From: Hydractinia symbiolongicarpus
Taxonomy: Eukaryota; Cnidaria; Hydrozoa; Anthoathecata; Hydractiniidae
Direction: 5' to 3'
Assembly: GCF_029227915.1 (NCBI RefSeq)
Contig: NC_079885.1
Coordinates: 30,755,001-30,819,000 of the forward strand
DNA: 64,000 bases
This document shows positions 9,969-16,613 of the stretch, in pieces (the stretch's first letter is position 1; every line of letters starts with the position of its first letter). Under the pieces are notes generated by a model that did no database searches, was not told the DNA's origin, and saw only the letters and a program-made list of their open reading frames with translations. The translations under genes were made by a program, and so were the position numbers.

Positions 9969-10320
9969 AAAGGTTGAGGCCGGTAAGAGGCTGGCTGAAT
10001 TCAATCGTAAAAATAGGGAAGAATATAAAAGATTGCTCATGGCACAGACGGAGGTACAGTCGGCACCTCAGACACAAACCCGGCCGGCACCTCAGACACA
10101 CTCAGCACCTCAGACACAGTTGGAGGATCCTAAGGATATTGTCATCGAGGATTCCGTGACAGATGGCCCCAAACACGGCGGAGTGAACTACACAATAATG
10201 GGTGGTGGTGGGGTGATAGTACTTGTCTTAATTGGTGCTTATTTCGTCTATAAAAATAAGGACAAAAATATTAAGGTGAAGGGTACCCCACCAAGTAACT
10301 CAGGTAATAAAAAACTATGA
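9928..10320 (+). CDS. Small basic protein with Pro/Gln repeats and one membrane segment, 130 aa
   Basis: The N-terminal third is basic and probably helical (KKVEAGKRLAEFNRKNREEY, residues 14-33). Residues 46-64 hold an imperfect repeat of APQT, and residues about 91-108 form one glycine-led hydrophobic segment (GGGGVIVLVLIGAYFVY) with a basic tail. The layout suggests a bitopic membrane protein with the basic region on one side. The ATG lies inside the previous gene (41-nt overlap, different frame), so translation may depend on re-initiation or a second transcript. Function is unknown. A role in membrane-associated assembly is only suggested by its neighbours. Confidence 0.75.
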   Translation: MSDTPVQVTTKNPKKVEAGKRLAEFNRKNREEYKRLLMAQTEVQSAPQTQTRPAPQTHSAPQTQLEDPKDIVIEDSVTDGPKHGGVNYTIMGGGGVIVLVLIGAYFVYKNKDKNIKVKGTPPSNSGNKKL

Positions 10321-10390
10321 GAATAAGTAAGCTTGAAATGGAATAAAGGGATAATATCGCGATACTATAATCTTGAAGTAAATATAAGAC

Positions 10391-10618
10391 ATGGATAAGA
10401 AAAGTATAGTCAACGATATTTATAAAGCATCGGTCGTATGCGTTTTCGCTGTAGGCTATTCAATGCTCGGGAAAAAGGTATTAAAAATGACACCACCCTC
10501 AATTCAGAAGTTTGACCTGGAAGATACAGGAAAGCTTGTAGCCATAGTCGCCGCAAGTGAGATGACAAGAGAATATCTAGTTAAGCAAAAAATTATACCT
10601 GAAACTATAAATATATAA
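10391..10618 (+). CDS. Small conserved membrane protein, 75 aa
   Basis: A 75-residue frame with a hydrophobic N-terminal half (ASVVCVFAVGYSMLG, about residues 13-27) and a second hydrophobic stretch around LVAIVAASEM (48-57). The LKMTPPSIQKFDLEDTGKLV block between them looks conserved in similar proteins I recall from cnidarian Polintons. Function is unknown. Its stop overlaps the next start as TAATG, a tight coupling that suggests one transcript for the run 9354-11223. Confidence 0.75.
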   Translation: MDKKSIVNDIYKASVVCVFAVGYSMLGKKVLKMTPPSIQKFDLEDTGKLVAIVAASEMTREYLVKQKIIPETINI

Positions 10619-10767
10619 TGTTGCGAATACTGGAATGGTTGGTCTGGGTTTTATATCGACGTAAGAAAGTTGAGAGTATTTTACCCAAGGTGGAATACAC
10701 GGAGGTGGATACCGAGGTCATAGACGACTCTGATGTCATAGCCTCCGAGGCTATCGCATTAAAATAA
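10618..10767 (+). CDS. Very small acidic-tailed protein, 49 aa
   Basis: An ATG that overlaps the preceding stop opens a 49-codon frame ending TAA at 10765-10767. The first 13 residues are hydrophobic and tryptophan-rich (MLRILEWLVWVLY), followed by RRKK and then an acidic tail with a TEVDTEVIDDSDV stretch. It looks like a short membrane-peripheral or single-anchor protein. It is too short for a minimum of about 60 residues. Support comes from the exact TAATG junction, the absence of any other use of this space, and the sensible composition. Confidence 0.6.
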   Translation: MLRILEWLVWVLYRRKKVESILPKVEYTEVDTEVIDDSDVIASEAIALK

Positions 10768-10797
10768 CGCCACCATATTATATGGGATTATATAAAC

Positions 10798-11223
10798 ATG
10801 GCTTCAATTGCAATGATGTTGGGAGGTGCCCTCGCGAACGCTTTGGCCTTCACCGGATCAAGCTACCTCTTTTCAAGTTTATCAAAGGATAGGATAGATA
10901 AGGAACGGAAGCGGCATGATCTGGCCATAGAACAACTGTAGAAGGCTCAGGTTATATGGCAACGTAAAAGACAAGAGAGGGTGGACTTTATCAATAAGCA
11001 GCTCAGACTTGAGAAGAAGGCCGAGGGTAAATTCACGGAGCTGGATGACGCGATGCGGGAATATAAAAAAGTATTTGGAGGATCACCTCTCACAGATATT
11101 CCGCGCAAACCCGTATTGAGCGACTTTTATACACCCAGCAATGACCAGCATGAGAGGGAATTGGCGTTTATCGCGCTAAGCATGATTGGTGTCGGGAGTG
11201 CCGTGTGGTATTTCGAAAAATAG
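10798..11223 (+). pseudogene. Conserved Polinton protein interrupted by an in-frame amber codon (47 + 93 codons)
   Basis: One continuous frame from the ATG at 10798 to the stop at 11221-11223 contains a TAG at 10939-10941 (codon 48). Before the TAG are a hydrophobic N-terminus (SIAMMLGGALANALAF) and a charged KERKRHDLAIEQL helix. After it the helix continues in the same register (KRQERVDFINKQLRLEKKAEG), followed by DDAMREYKKVFGG, LSDFYTPSNDQ and a C-terminal membrane segment (AFIALSMIGVGSAVWYF). The reading is so coherent on both sides that a single nonsense change, readthrough or a sequencing error explains it better than two genes. Function is unknown. It is the last gene of the small-membrane-protein run, and a hairpin follows 17 nt past the stop. 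Confidence 0.8.
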
Positions 11224-11240
11224 TACCATGCCGCGGGTAT

Positions 11241-11265
11241 TATGTTACATGTGTCATGTAACATA
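11241..11265. terminator. Bidirectional 3' hairpin between convergent genes
   Basis: A perfect 11-bp stem, TATGTTACATG/CATGTAACATA, with the 3-nt loop TGT. It sits in the 55-bp gap between the plus-strand stop at 11223 and the minus-strand stop at 11279, so it can serve both transcripts. It shares the TGTTAC/GTAACA core with the hairpins at 9286, 15245 and 16456. Confidence 0.62.
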
Positions 11266-11278
11266 TATTCCAGATCCG

Positions 11279-12553
11279 CTAACGCTTTGTAACCATGTAG
11301 GTGTATATAAGACCTCCGATTCCAACTATCAAAGCCCACAGGTTTTGACTCAACCAACCGACGACCTCCTTTGCTCTATTTAGGATCCACGATACGATGG
11401 ATCCAATTATACCGGGCAGTGATGCGGCTGCGGCACCGGCTAATCTACCCAGGAGAGATCCCAGCGCGTTCAGCTTGTTCTTTATCCATTCCCTCGCACC
11501 ACCTTCGGTTTTTTCATGATTTTTTGTATTACCGGTGGATGACCCCCCACCCCCTGGTGTCAAAGTTTCAACTAGAAGGCCGATAACCATACCAAATGCC
11601 GTTAGTACACTGACGATGGTGATACACTGCTCATGGAATAGCGTTCGTATCTTTTCACCCAATGTAGTTTCTTTGTCAAGTACTTTGGTAATCGTCTCCC
11701 TGATGCTTTTTATTTGACTGTTAAGTTTACCTTTTAGAATATCGATAATCTCTTGCCGGCCTTTCAACTCATTTTGCAAACCTTTCAACCTTTCTTTCGC
11801 TTCATTTTGTTGTTCCTCGGTCATATTTGGTGTGTTTTCCATCTTTTCCAACTTGTTTTTTTCTCTGTCAATATGCTGTTCGAGCTGAACCTTTTTTGCA
11901 ACTTCATCCTGAAGACTTCCTCTTATGTTTCTCAATGATCTATCCAATCCTAGCAATTCACGCATAGGATATTCAAATAGATCACCAGTCTGGGTTGCTT
12001 CATGGTCTACAGATTGTTTGACCAATGAAATTAAATCTTCCGTACTGTTTACCACATCCCCGGATATAGCTTCTAATTCTACATCACTTGCTGTTGTTAT
12101 TTTAGATGACGAGGGTAATTCTTCTTGTATTTTGTTTAGCTTAGCAGCTTTTCGGGCTGTAATCCTACCTTTTGGTATGTCAAAGCCTAAATTACGCAGC
12201 CTTCTCTTGCCTAATATATCTGATATAGTACCGGTGCCCCTTAGTCTTCCATTGTTTGTCAAAGGTTCGTTTTTATCTCTGTAGTATAATTCACCATCCT
12301 TAATTTCAAAAAGGTCTGTATGTAGCACCTCAGGTTTTGACAGGGATCCTTCAGATAATCTATCATACAACACATCAACCATTTCCCGCAAAACTCTGGT
12401 ACGTTGAGTGGAGCCCCCACCGAATGATGTCTCCTCATCAGGTGTGTGTATCTGCACACGCGTGCGTTCCCTCGGTACCAGAGGTGTGGAGTCATCGGTA
12501 CCCTCGTCGGGTTGACCATGGTCACCAAACGGATCAATATCAATGTCCGCCAT
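11279..12553 (-). CDS. Conserved coiled-coil membrane protein, 424 aa
   Basis: The frame is open further upstream, but I take the start at 12553 (MADIDIDPFG). The extra 80 codons run into the divergent gene at 12594 and have no protein-like character. The N-terminus is acidic and disordered. Residues about 110-165 are conserved-looking (ILGKRRLRNLGFDIPKGR, then TARKAAKLN). Residues about 205-290 form a long charged coiled coil. Then come a hydrophobic segment at 311-328, a Gly-rich linker, an amphipathic/hydrophobic region at 362-395 (SLLGRLAGAAAASLPGIIG) and a final segment at 402-420. I recall close relatives in cnidarian Polintons but no function. The stalk-plus-membrane layout would suit a virion membrane or attachment-type protein, which is speculative. 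The frame is intact. Confidence 0.82.
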   Translation of the reverse strand: MADIDIDPFGDHGQPDEGTDDSTPLVPRERTRVQIHTPDEETSFGGGSTQRTRVLREMVDVLYDRLSEGSLSKPEVLHTDLFEIKDGELYYRDKNEPLTNNGRLRGTGTISDILGKRRLRNLGFDIPKGRITARKAAKLNKIQEELPSSSKITTASDVELEAISGDVVNSTEDLISLVKQSVDHEATQTGDLFEYPMRELLGLDRSLRNIRGSLQDEVAKKVQLEQHIDREKNKLEKMENTPNMTEEQQNEAKERLKGLQNELKGRQEIIDILKGKLNSQIKSIRETITKVLDKETTLGEKIRTLFHEQCITIVSVLTAFGMVIGLLVETLTPGGGGSSTGNTKNHEKTEGGAREWIKNKLNALGSLLGRLAGAAAASLPGIIGSIVSWILNRAKEVVGWLSQNLWALIVGIGGLIYTYMVTKR

Positions 12554-12593
12554 TATTTTATTTAAAGGATAGTTTTTTCCTAATATAATAGAA
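12554..12593. promoter_or_regulatory. Divergent promoter between the 424-aa and 161-aa genes
   Basis: Forty AT-rich bases between divergent starts. CTAATATAATA lies at 12580-12590, 3 nt before the ATG at 12594, and is identical to the 11-mer abutting the penton ATG. On the minus side TTTAAATAAAATA precedes the 424-aa start. The recurrence of one 11-mer in two otherwise unrelated spacers argues for a shared initiator-like element. Confidence 0.6.
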
Positions 12594-13079
12594 ATGGCAG
12601 AGAGTTCTAGTACCAGAGAAGAAACTTTTAAAACGGATATATCCAATTCCCAACTTGAGGAGCTGGTGAAATTACGAGGTAAGTTCCAAGACAGGACACA
12701 CGAACACGGAGGATCTCTGATCATATGGTCGATTCTGGAGGGATTATCCGGAAAAGCAGCCATTACCGGCTCGATAGCGACCGCGGTGACCATTATTAGA
12801 AATTTGGGCGGTACCCATGGAAATTACATGCGGAATTCGGGTATGTGTCTATTGAGCTCGGCTTCCTATGCGGTTACCGCTCAATATGTTAGGACATATC
12901 GGGAGAAACTTATCAAATTAAGAGCCGCATATCGCTTTGTACAAAATGCCATCGATGTTTTCGATAAAACGCTACTCTGGCACACTCGGATCTGTAGAGC
13001 CGATTTTGAGAATTTGTGTGATACGTATCATAGAACTCTCAAGGATCTGGATAAACTGGATATAGGTTATTTAGAGTAA
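12594..13079 (+). CDS. Putative membrane protein, paralogue 1 of 2, 161 aa
   Basis: A short hydrophilic N-terminus with NSQLEELVKLRGKF, a hydrophobic central third (about 52-72 and 81-98), then a helical C-terminal half with RTYREKLIKLRAAYRFVQNA and FDKTLL. The order and several words (NSQL-EL-KLR-KF, then YR-KL-K) match the next gene, so the two are tandem duplicates. This copy is shorter and its hydrophobic core is less regular, as if degrading or specialised. The family is familiar from cnidarian Polintons, with unknown function. It starts right after the divergent promoter and is 27 nt from its paralogue. Confidence 0.72.
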   Translation: MAESSSTREETFKTDISNSQLEELVKLRGKFQDRTHEHGGSLIIWSILEGLSGKAAITGSIATAVTIIRNLGGTHGNYMRNSGMCLLSSASYAVTAQYVRTYREKLIKLRAAYRFVQNAIDVFDKTLLWHTRICRADFENLCDTYHRTLKDLDKLDIGYLE

Positions 13080-13106
13080 AGTTTTTTTCTTTGTAGTAAC
13101 CACACA

Positions 13107-13694
13107 ATGGCAGAGATTTATCCGAAGCTACCCACGGCTCCCGAGTATTCGAGCGAACAGGACAAGTTTAACACTAATACTGTGAACTCTCAACTTGGGG
13201 AGCTTAGAAAATTACGTGATAAGTTCAATACAAAATATGAGAAATATAACAAGACGCTGCACAGACTGGTGCTTTTAAATGCCAGCGCCACGGCCCTAAC
13301 CGTCGCTTCGGGCATAGGTTTGGTGGTAACCGGTGGCACGCTCATCGGAATCCCCGCTTCCGTGGGATTGGGAGCCGTAGCACTGTCCGGAACCATTTTC
13401 ACGGGCTCCGTCATGGCCCTGATTAAAAGATATCGGAGCAAACTTGACAAGGTCATGAAATTATATGATGTTGCGACGTCCGCCATCGCCGTGTTTGAAA
13501 ACTCCGTCTCGCGGGTTCTGAATAATGATGACATTAGTCACATTGAATTTCAAACCCTGAGCGGTATATACTACGAAGCTGTGGACAAGATGACGAAAAC
13601 CGACAGAAAGATGGAGAGCGAAACTCGCAACCAGTTTGAAAAAAGTCTAATGGACCAGGTTCAAAGCCTCAGAAGGACCGTAAATCAAGGTTAG
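13107..13694 (+). CDS. Putative two-segment membrane protein, paralogue 2 of 2, 195 aa
   Basis: The N-terminus has a MAEIYPKLPTAPEY opening, typical of this Polinton family as I recall it, then NSQLGELRKLRDKF shared with the 161-aa neighbour. Residues about 54-76 and 78-106 are hydrophobic and rich in Gly, Ala and Thr (LTVASGIGLVVTGGTLIG, then VGLGAVALSGTIF), followed by IKRYRSKLDKVMKLYD and a helical tail containing DDISHIEFQTL. This fits a hairpin-like membrane insertion with both ends on one side. Function is unknown. The gene is intact; its 3' flank contains the hairpin at 13845, 150 nt downstream. Confidence 0.75.
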   Translation: MAEIYPKLPTAPEYSSEQDKFNTNTVNSQLGELRKLRDKFNTKYEKYNKTLHRLVLLNASATALTVASGIGLVVTGGTLIGIPASVGLGAVALSGTIFTGSVMALIKRYRSKLDKVMKLYDVATSAIAVFENSVSRVLNNDDISHIEFQTLSGIYYEAVDKMTKTDRKMESETRNQFEKSLMDQVQSLRRTVNQG

Positions 13695-13844
13695 TGATGT
13701 GCGCATGTACACCGCTCGCATATTTCGTGTGGTACGATAAAAATTAATATTAAGGCGGTTTGTGACATTATGCGGCGCGATCGCCCCCCAAGACTGAGCC
13801 ATAGCGGCCCTATCTGCCGACTGACCCGCGCGATCCCCGGCATC
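13695..13844. other. Convergent intergenic spacer with GC-rich centre
   Basis: 150 bp between the 195-aa gene and the 3' hairpin of the integrase. It starts AT-rich, then becomes GC-rich with the 8-bp palindrome GCGATCGC. No frame here looks protein-like, and I see no motif with an obvious role. Confidence 0.4.
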
Positions 13845-13869
13845 ATCTTTACCTGTTTCTGGTAAAGAT
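13845..13869. terminator. 3' hairpin after the integrase
   Basis: A 9-bp perfect stem, ATCTTTACC/GGTAAAGAT, with the 7-nt loop TGTTTCT, 13 nt past the integrase stop. It is the near-identical inverted twin of the hairpin at 4865-4889. It also lies downstream of the plus-strand pair of paralogues, so it can serve both directions. Confidence 0.6.
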
Positions 13870-13882
13870 ATCGTCCCCTTTT

Positions 13883-14866
13883 TCACCAACCTTGCACATA
13901 ATCAGGAGGTAATTCTGTATCTTCGGGTATTAACATCAATTCCTCTTTTACAAAAGCCCGTCCAGGTCCGTCTTGAACATAGTACATTACACGGTTACCA
14001 GGTTGCGCTATTACCTCACGCAATCTATATGTGTTTTTCGACCATATTCCATCGGTTGCCCGTCTCCGCCCATCATCATGCTCTTCGCCAGGTTGTAGTA
14101 GATATCTATACAGGTCATCTTTAGGTAATTCTACTTCAGGTGGATAGCTCTCTTGATTAACCAAAGGCACCTCTTTCATTATAATAGCATCTTTTGGCTT
14201 CATATCAATCATCTGCGTCTTTGTATCGTTTAGCCTATCAATCAGTTTATACAGATGCTTAACCCATGTAGATGATACCTTTTCCGAATCATTCAGTTCT
14301 TGGGCATCTTGTATTTTGAATAAATTTTCGGCAAGTATCTTGTTCAACGCCTCAACAAAAGCTGTGTGCGTATGCTTATATTTTGTAGTCGCCCTTTTAA
14401 TTTCAACCTTATGCTTCTCCAACAGCTTTGTCACATCTGCTTTGAATTCTGAACCGTTATCACATTGGAAAGTTTTTGGATAAGTTAATGGTCCGGCCTT
14501 GTAGATGTCCTCAATCATAGCGGCAACCTCTTTGGCTTTCTTAGTCCTCAAAGGTCGGGCTACCTTGTATCTGGAAGCAGCATCGATTCCCGACAAAATG
14601 TACTTATATTTATTACCATACAGTATGTCACCGGGCATGTACAATAAATCGAATTGATGTAAATCATTAGGGGTGGTAACTTCATAATGTGGTCTTTCAA
14701 CATGTTTTGGAGCGGGTAAATGTACTTGCCAAAATGCTTGTTTTGATAGCCACTTCTTAACCTCCTTTGGCCTGAAACCGAATCCTCTTAAGCTCTGAAC
14801 AGCCTTTTGTCCTTTCCATAAATTTTGAGGTTGATAGTAAGTCTCTTGAAGTTTAGAGTTTGACAT
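13883..14866 (-). CDS. Retroviral-type integrase (Polinton INT), 327 aa
   Basis: Catalyses strand transfer of the element ends into target DNA, producing the 5-bp duplication seen at the borders. The rve catalytic core is clear: D73 in the HQFDLLYMPGD strand, D136 in QCDNGSEF, and E172 in FVEALNKI, giving exactly 35 residues between the last two (DX35E). The N-terminal 60 residues are basic and probably helical rather than a clear HHCC zinc finger. The C-terminal region (about 250-327), with KNTYRLREVI and YYVQDGPGRAFVKEEL, is beta-rich like SH3-like or chromo-type tails of these integrases. No catalytic residue is missing and the frame is intact. It is transcribed toward the 13845 hairpin and shares a 92-bp divergent spacer with the SAP-like gene. 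Confidence 0.95.
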   Translation of the reverse strand: MSNSKLQETYYQPQNLWKGQKAVQSLRGFGFRPKEVKKWLSKQAFWQVHLPAPKHVERPHYEVTTPNDLHQFDLLYMPGDILYGNKYKYILSGIDAASRYKVARPLRTKKAKEVAAMIEDIYKAGPLTYPKTFQCDNGSEFKADVTKLLEKHKVEIKRATTKYKHTHTAFVEALNKILAENLFKIQDAQELNDSEKVSSTWVKHLYKLIDRLNDTKTQMIDMKPKDAIIMKEVPLVNQESYPPEVELPKDDLYRYLLQPGEEHDDGRRRATDGIWSKNTYRLREVIAQPGNRVMYYVQDGPGRAFVKEELMLIPEDTELPPDYVQGW

Positions 14867-14958
14867 GTTTTATTTATGCACACCTTTATTTATCTCCTTT
14901 TTGTTATGATGTGTTACGATAAAAGTGCTTAAAGTTTTTATATTTATTATATATTAAG
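14867..14958. promoter_or_regulatory. Divergent promoter between integrase and 89-aa gene
   Basis: Ninety-two AT-rich bases between divergent start codons. The plus side carries TATATTTATTATATATTAAG directly before the ATG at 14959. The minus side carries two TTTATTTAT-type sequences upstream of the integrase start. A GTGTTACGATAAAAG stretch in the middle resembles GTGTGGTACGATAAAAA near 13728 and may be a shared site. Confidence 0.45.
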
Positions 14959-15228
14959 ATGTCAGACATGAATACCACACCAGATTACAAATTGATGAAA
15001 CTGAGAGAGTTGCGAGAGGTTGCTAAATCCCGCGGAATTAAGTATATCGTGGGTATGAGAAAGGCTAAACTGGTTGAGGTGATTGAGAAGAATGATCTCG
15101 ACCCATCCTACACCATCGATCTGGATACCAAGAAGGAATGGTATGGATACTGTTCAAGGTGGAGGTCGAAAAACAGGGAGGCATATCTAAAAGCTCAAAA
15201 ACGTTATAACGACAAAAGATCCAAGTGA
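14959..15228 (+). CDS. Small SAP-like DNA-binding protein, 89 aa
   Basis: Residues about 12-45 form two short helices with the SAP/Rho-N-like pattern: leucines at the LMKLRELREVAKSRGIK helix, a glycine turn, then RKAKLVEVIEKND. Such domains bind nucleic acid. The tail is basic and aromatic (KKEWYGYCSRWRSKNREAY, then KAQKRYNDKRSK), also compatible with DNA binding. The gene is the first of three SAP-bearing genes in a row (here, 15898 and 16708), although this SAP copy is more diverged than the other two. A role next to replication is inferred only from proximity. A second in-frame ATG lies three codons downstream. The frame is intact and a hairpin follows 16 nt past the stop. Confidence 0.75.
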   Translation: MSDMNTTPDYKLMKLRELREVAKSRGIKYIVGMRKAKLVEVIEKNDLDPSYTIDLDTKKEWYGYCSRWRSKNREAYLKAQKRYNDKRSK

Positions 15229-15244
15229 TTGAACAACCCTTTTT

Positions 15245-15268
15245 TTTGTTACTCAGACGAGTAACAAA
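15245..15268. terminator. 3' hairpin after the 89-aa gene
   Basis: A perfect 10-bp stem, TTTGTTACTC/GAGTAACAAA, with loop AGAC, preceded by a T run. Nearly the same sequence follows the RING gene at 16456. The 47-bp repeats begin immediately after it. Confidence 0.6.
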
Positions 15269-15570
15269 TGTTGGTGGGTGGGTACCCATGGTCTAACCGG
15301 TCATGGCCCTCAAGGTGTTGGTGGGTTGGTACCCATGGTCTAACCGGTCATGGCCCTCAAGGTGTTGGTGGGTGGGTACCCATGGTCTAACCGGTCATGG
15401 CCCTCAAGGTGTTGGTGGGTGGGTACCCATGGTCTAACCGGTCATGGCCCTCTAGGTGTTGGTGGGTGGGTACCCATGGTGTACCGGTCACGACCCTCTA
15501 GGTGTTGGTGGGTGGGTACCCATGGTGTACCGGTCACGACCCTCTAGGTGTTGGTGGGTGGGTACCCATG
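15269..15570. repeat. 47-bp tandem repeat (six full copies and a partial seventh)
   Basis: Copies start at 15269, 15316, 15363, 15410, 15457, 15504 and 15551, each with GGTGGGTGGGTACCCATGG followed by a CCGGTCA-GCCCTC segment. The fifth and sixth share small changes, which shows stepwise amplification. The core matches 17 of 19 positions of a sequence in both terminal inverted repeats (4800-4818 and 21006-21024). Reading frames through it repeat meaninglessly and are not genes. It probably belongs to the regulatory region of the SAP-RING gene. Confidence 0.9.
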
Positions 15571-15834
15571 GTGGAGCGATGTCGGTATCATAAACCGTGT
15601 TTTACCACCATGGAGCAGCGCAACCCCGGGTGGTTGTCTTGCGAACGAAGCCCCTTACGATCCTCGCGACCTCGGAGGTCCTGATTTTTTTCCCTGGGGG
15701 GGTACCCACCCACATTTACACTCCGGGAAACGATCCATGGTGGAGCGATGTCGGTATCATAAACCGTGTTTTACCACCATGGAGCAGCGCAACCCCGGGT
15801 GGTTGTCTTGCGAACGAAGCCCCTCACGATCCTC
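15566..15834. repeat. Pair of ~100-bp direct repeats upstream of the SAP-RING gene
   Basis: 15566-15665 recurs at 15735-15834 (offset 169) with one difference seen. The intervening part holds the perfect dyad GACCTC-G-GAGGTC (15668-15680) and an inverted GGGTACCCACCC piece of the 47-bp core. A third, strongly diverged copy lies at about 16515-16613 before the polymerase gene. Each copy leads into, or toward, the TTTACGATTTATAAAA promoter block. Confidence 0.85.
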
Positions 15835-15840
15835 CACCCC

Positions 15841-15897
15841 GGTTTACGATTTATAAAAATGGCTTAAAGATTACAAAATCGTATATCATAGCCAAGC
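15841..15897 (+). promoter_or_regulatory. TATA-containing promoter/leader of the SAP-RING gene
   Basis: TATAAAA at 15852-15858 lies 40 nt before the ATG. The block from GGTTTACGATTTATAAAA through ATCATAGCCAAGC is repeated almost perfectly before the polymerase gene at 16614-16672. Conservation of a non-coding block upstream of two genes supports a promoter. Confidence 0.65.
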
Positions 15898-16432
15898 ATG
15901 TCTTCAGGAATCGTTCTCGATTTGATACACAGTAGAGAATATATTGATGACTTTGATCTTTTCACGGTCCCTGATTTAAGAGCCCGAGCAAGGTACCTTG
16001 GCCTACGTGGATACTCGCGGCTCAGAAGGGCTGAGCTTATCGAATTACTGTTATCAACAATACCCGCAAGATATCCCGATATGACTTTGCCGCTCGTCCT
16101 AGGGATTCTGGATCTCGAAGTGACCGAATTTTCGGGACCCGTGATGAGACCAAATGTATCAGTGCCAAGACCGGTACCAGCACCGATTAGACCAGCACCG
16201 ATTAGACCAGTCACGGGTTGAGGTTGATGATGAGGACGACGCAGACGATGACATTGATGAAGATGATAGATGTATCATTTGTCTTTCTAAACGAAAGACC
16301 GCCACCATTGTTCATGGTAGAACAGGGCATTTTTGCTGCTGTTTATCGTGCGCAAATAAATTGGAGAAGAGGGGGGATAAATGCCCTATATGTCGCGCAT
16401 CAATAGATCTTGTCATTAGACAATATATTTGA
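15898..16432 (+). pseudogene. SAP-domain / MDM2-like RING finger protein, frame broken
   Basis: The first frame (15898-16221) encodes a SAP domain (about residues 23-52, VPDLRARARYLGLRGYSRL, then RAELIELL) nearly identical to that of the polymerase, then a Pro/Arg linker (VPRPVPAPIRPAPIRP). It stops at 16219-16221. The next frame, overlapping from 16154, continues with an acidic stretch and a C-terminal RING of C2H2C4 type: C-x2-C-x10-H-x4-H-x3-C-x2-C-x10-C-x2-C. This is the spacing of MDM2/MDMX E3 ligases, including the VHG-x-TGH signature. A one-step frame change in about 16160-16220 joins SAP, linker, acidic region and RING. A ubiquitin-ligase role acting on host proteins is plausible by family. 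A separate RING protein starting at the ATG at 16154 is less likely, because its first 20 residues read as out-of-frame linker. Confidence 0.8.
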
Positions 16433-16455
16433 GGGGTCGGATTGTTAGGGCATTT

Positions 16456-16479
16456 TTTGTTACTCGGACGGGTAACAAA
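16456..16479. terminator. 3' hairpin after the RING gene
   Basis: A 10-bp stem, TTTGTTACTC/GGGTAACAAA (one T-G pair), with loop GGAC, 23 nt past the RING stop and preceded by a T run. It differs by few bases from the hairpin at 15245-15268, so gene end and following regulatory block were probably duplicated together. Confidence 0.6.
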
Positions 16480-16613
16480 TGTGATTCACGACCCTCGAGG
16501 TGCCAATGGGTGGGTACCCATGGTGTATCGATGTATGTATCACAAAGCGTGTTTTACTACAATTTAACATGGTGGTTGCCCCACAAACTAGGACACTCAC
16601 GACCCTCCAACAC
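16480..16613. repeat. Diverged copy of the upstream repeat cassette
   Basis: Contains one degenerate 47-bp-type core (GGTGCCAATGGGTGGGTACC and CATGG) followed by a diverged version of the ~100-bp repeat (recognisable pieces: TATCACAAAGCGTGTTTTAC, CACGACCCTCCA). This is the third occurrence of the cassette found at 15566 and 15735, now preceding the polymerase promoter. Confidence 0.7.

Noticed and set aside
12554-12793. Upstream extension of the 424-aa frame by 80 codons.
   Set aside because: It runs through the divergent promoter and into the opposite gene, and has no conserved or structured look. MADIDIDPFG at 12553 is the natural start.
15350-15935. Several 60-112 residue frames across the 47-bp and ~100-bp repeats.
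   Set aside because: Each simply reads the DNA repeat. They overlap in multiple frames and carry no recognisable domain.
16154-16432. Independent RING protein starting at the ATG at 16154.
   Set aside because: Its first 20 residues are the out-of-frame reading of the Pro/Arg linker. A frame-broken SAP-RING gene explains both frames better, though separate expression cannot be excluded.
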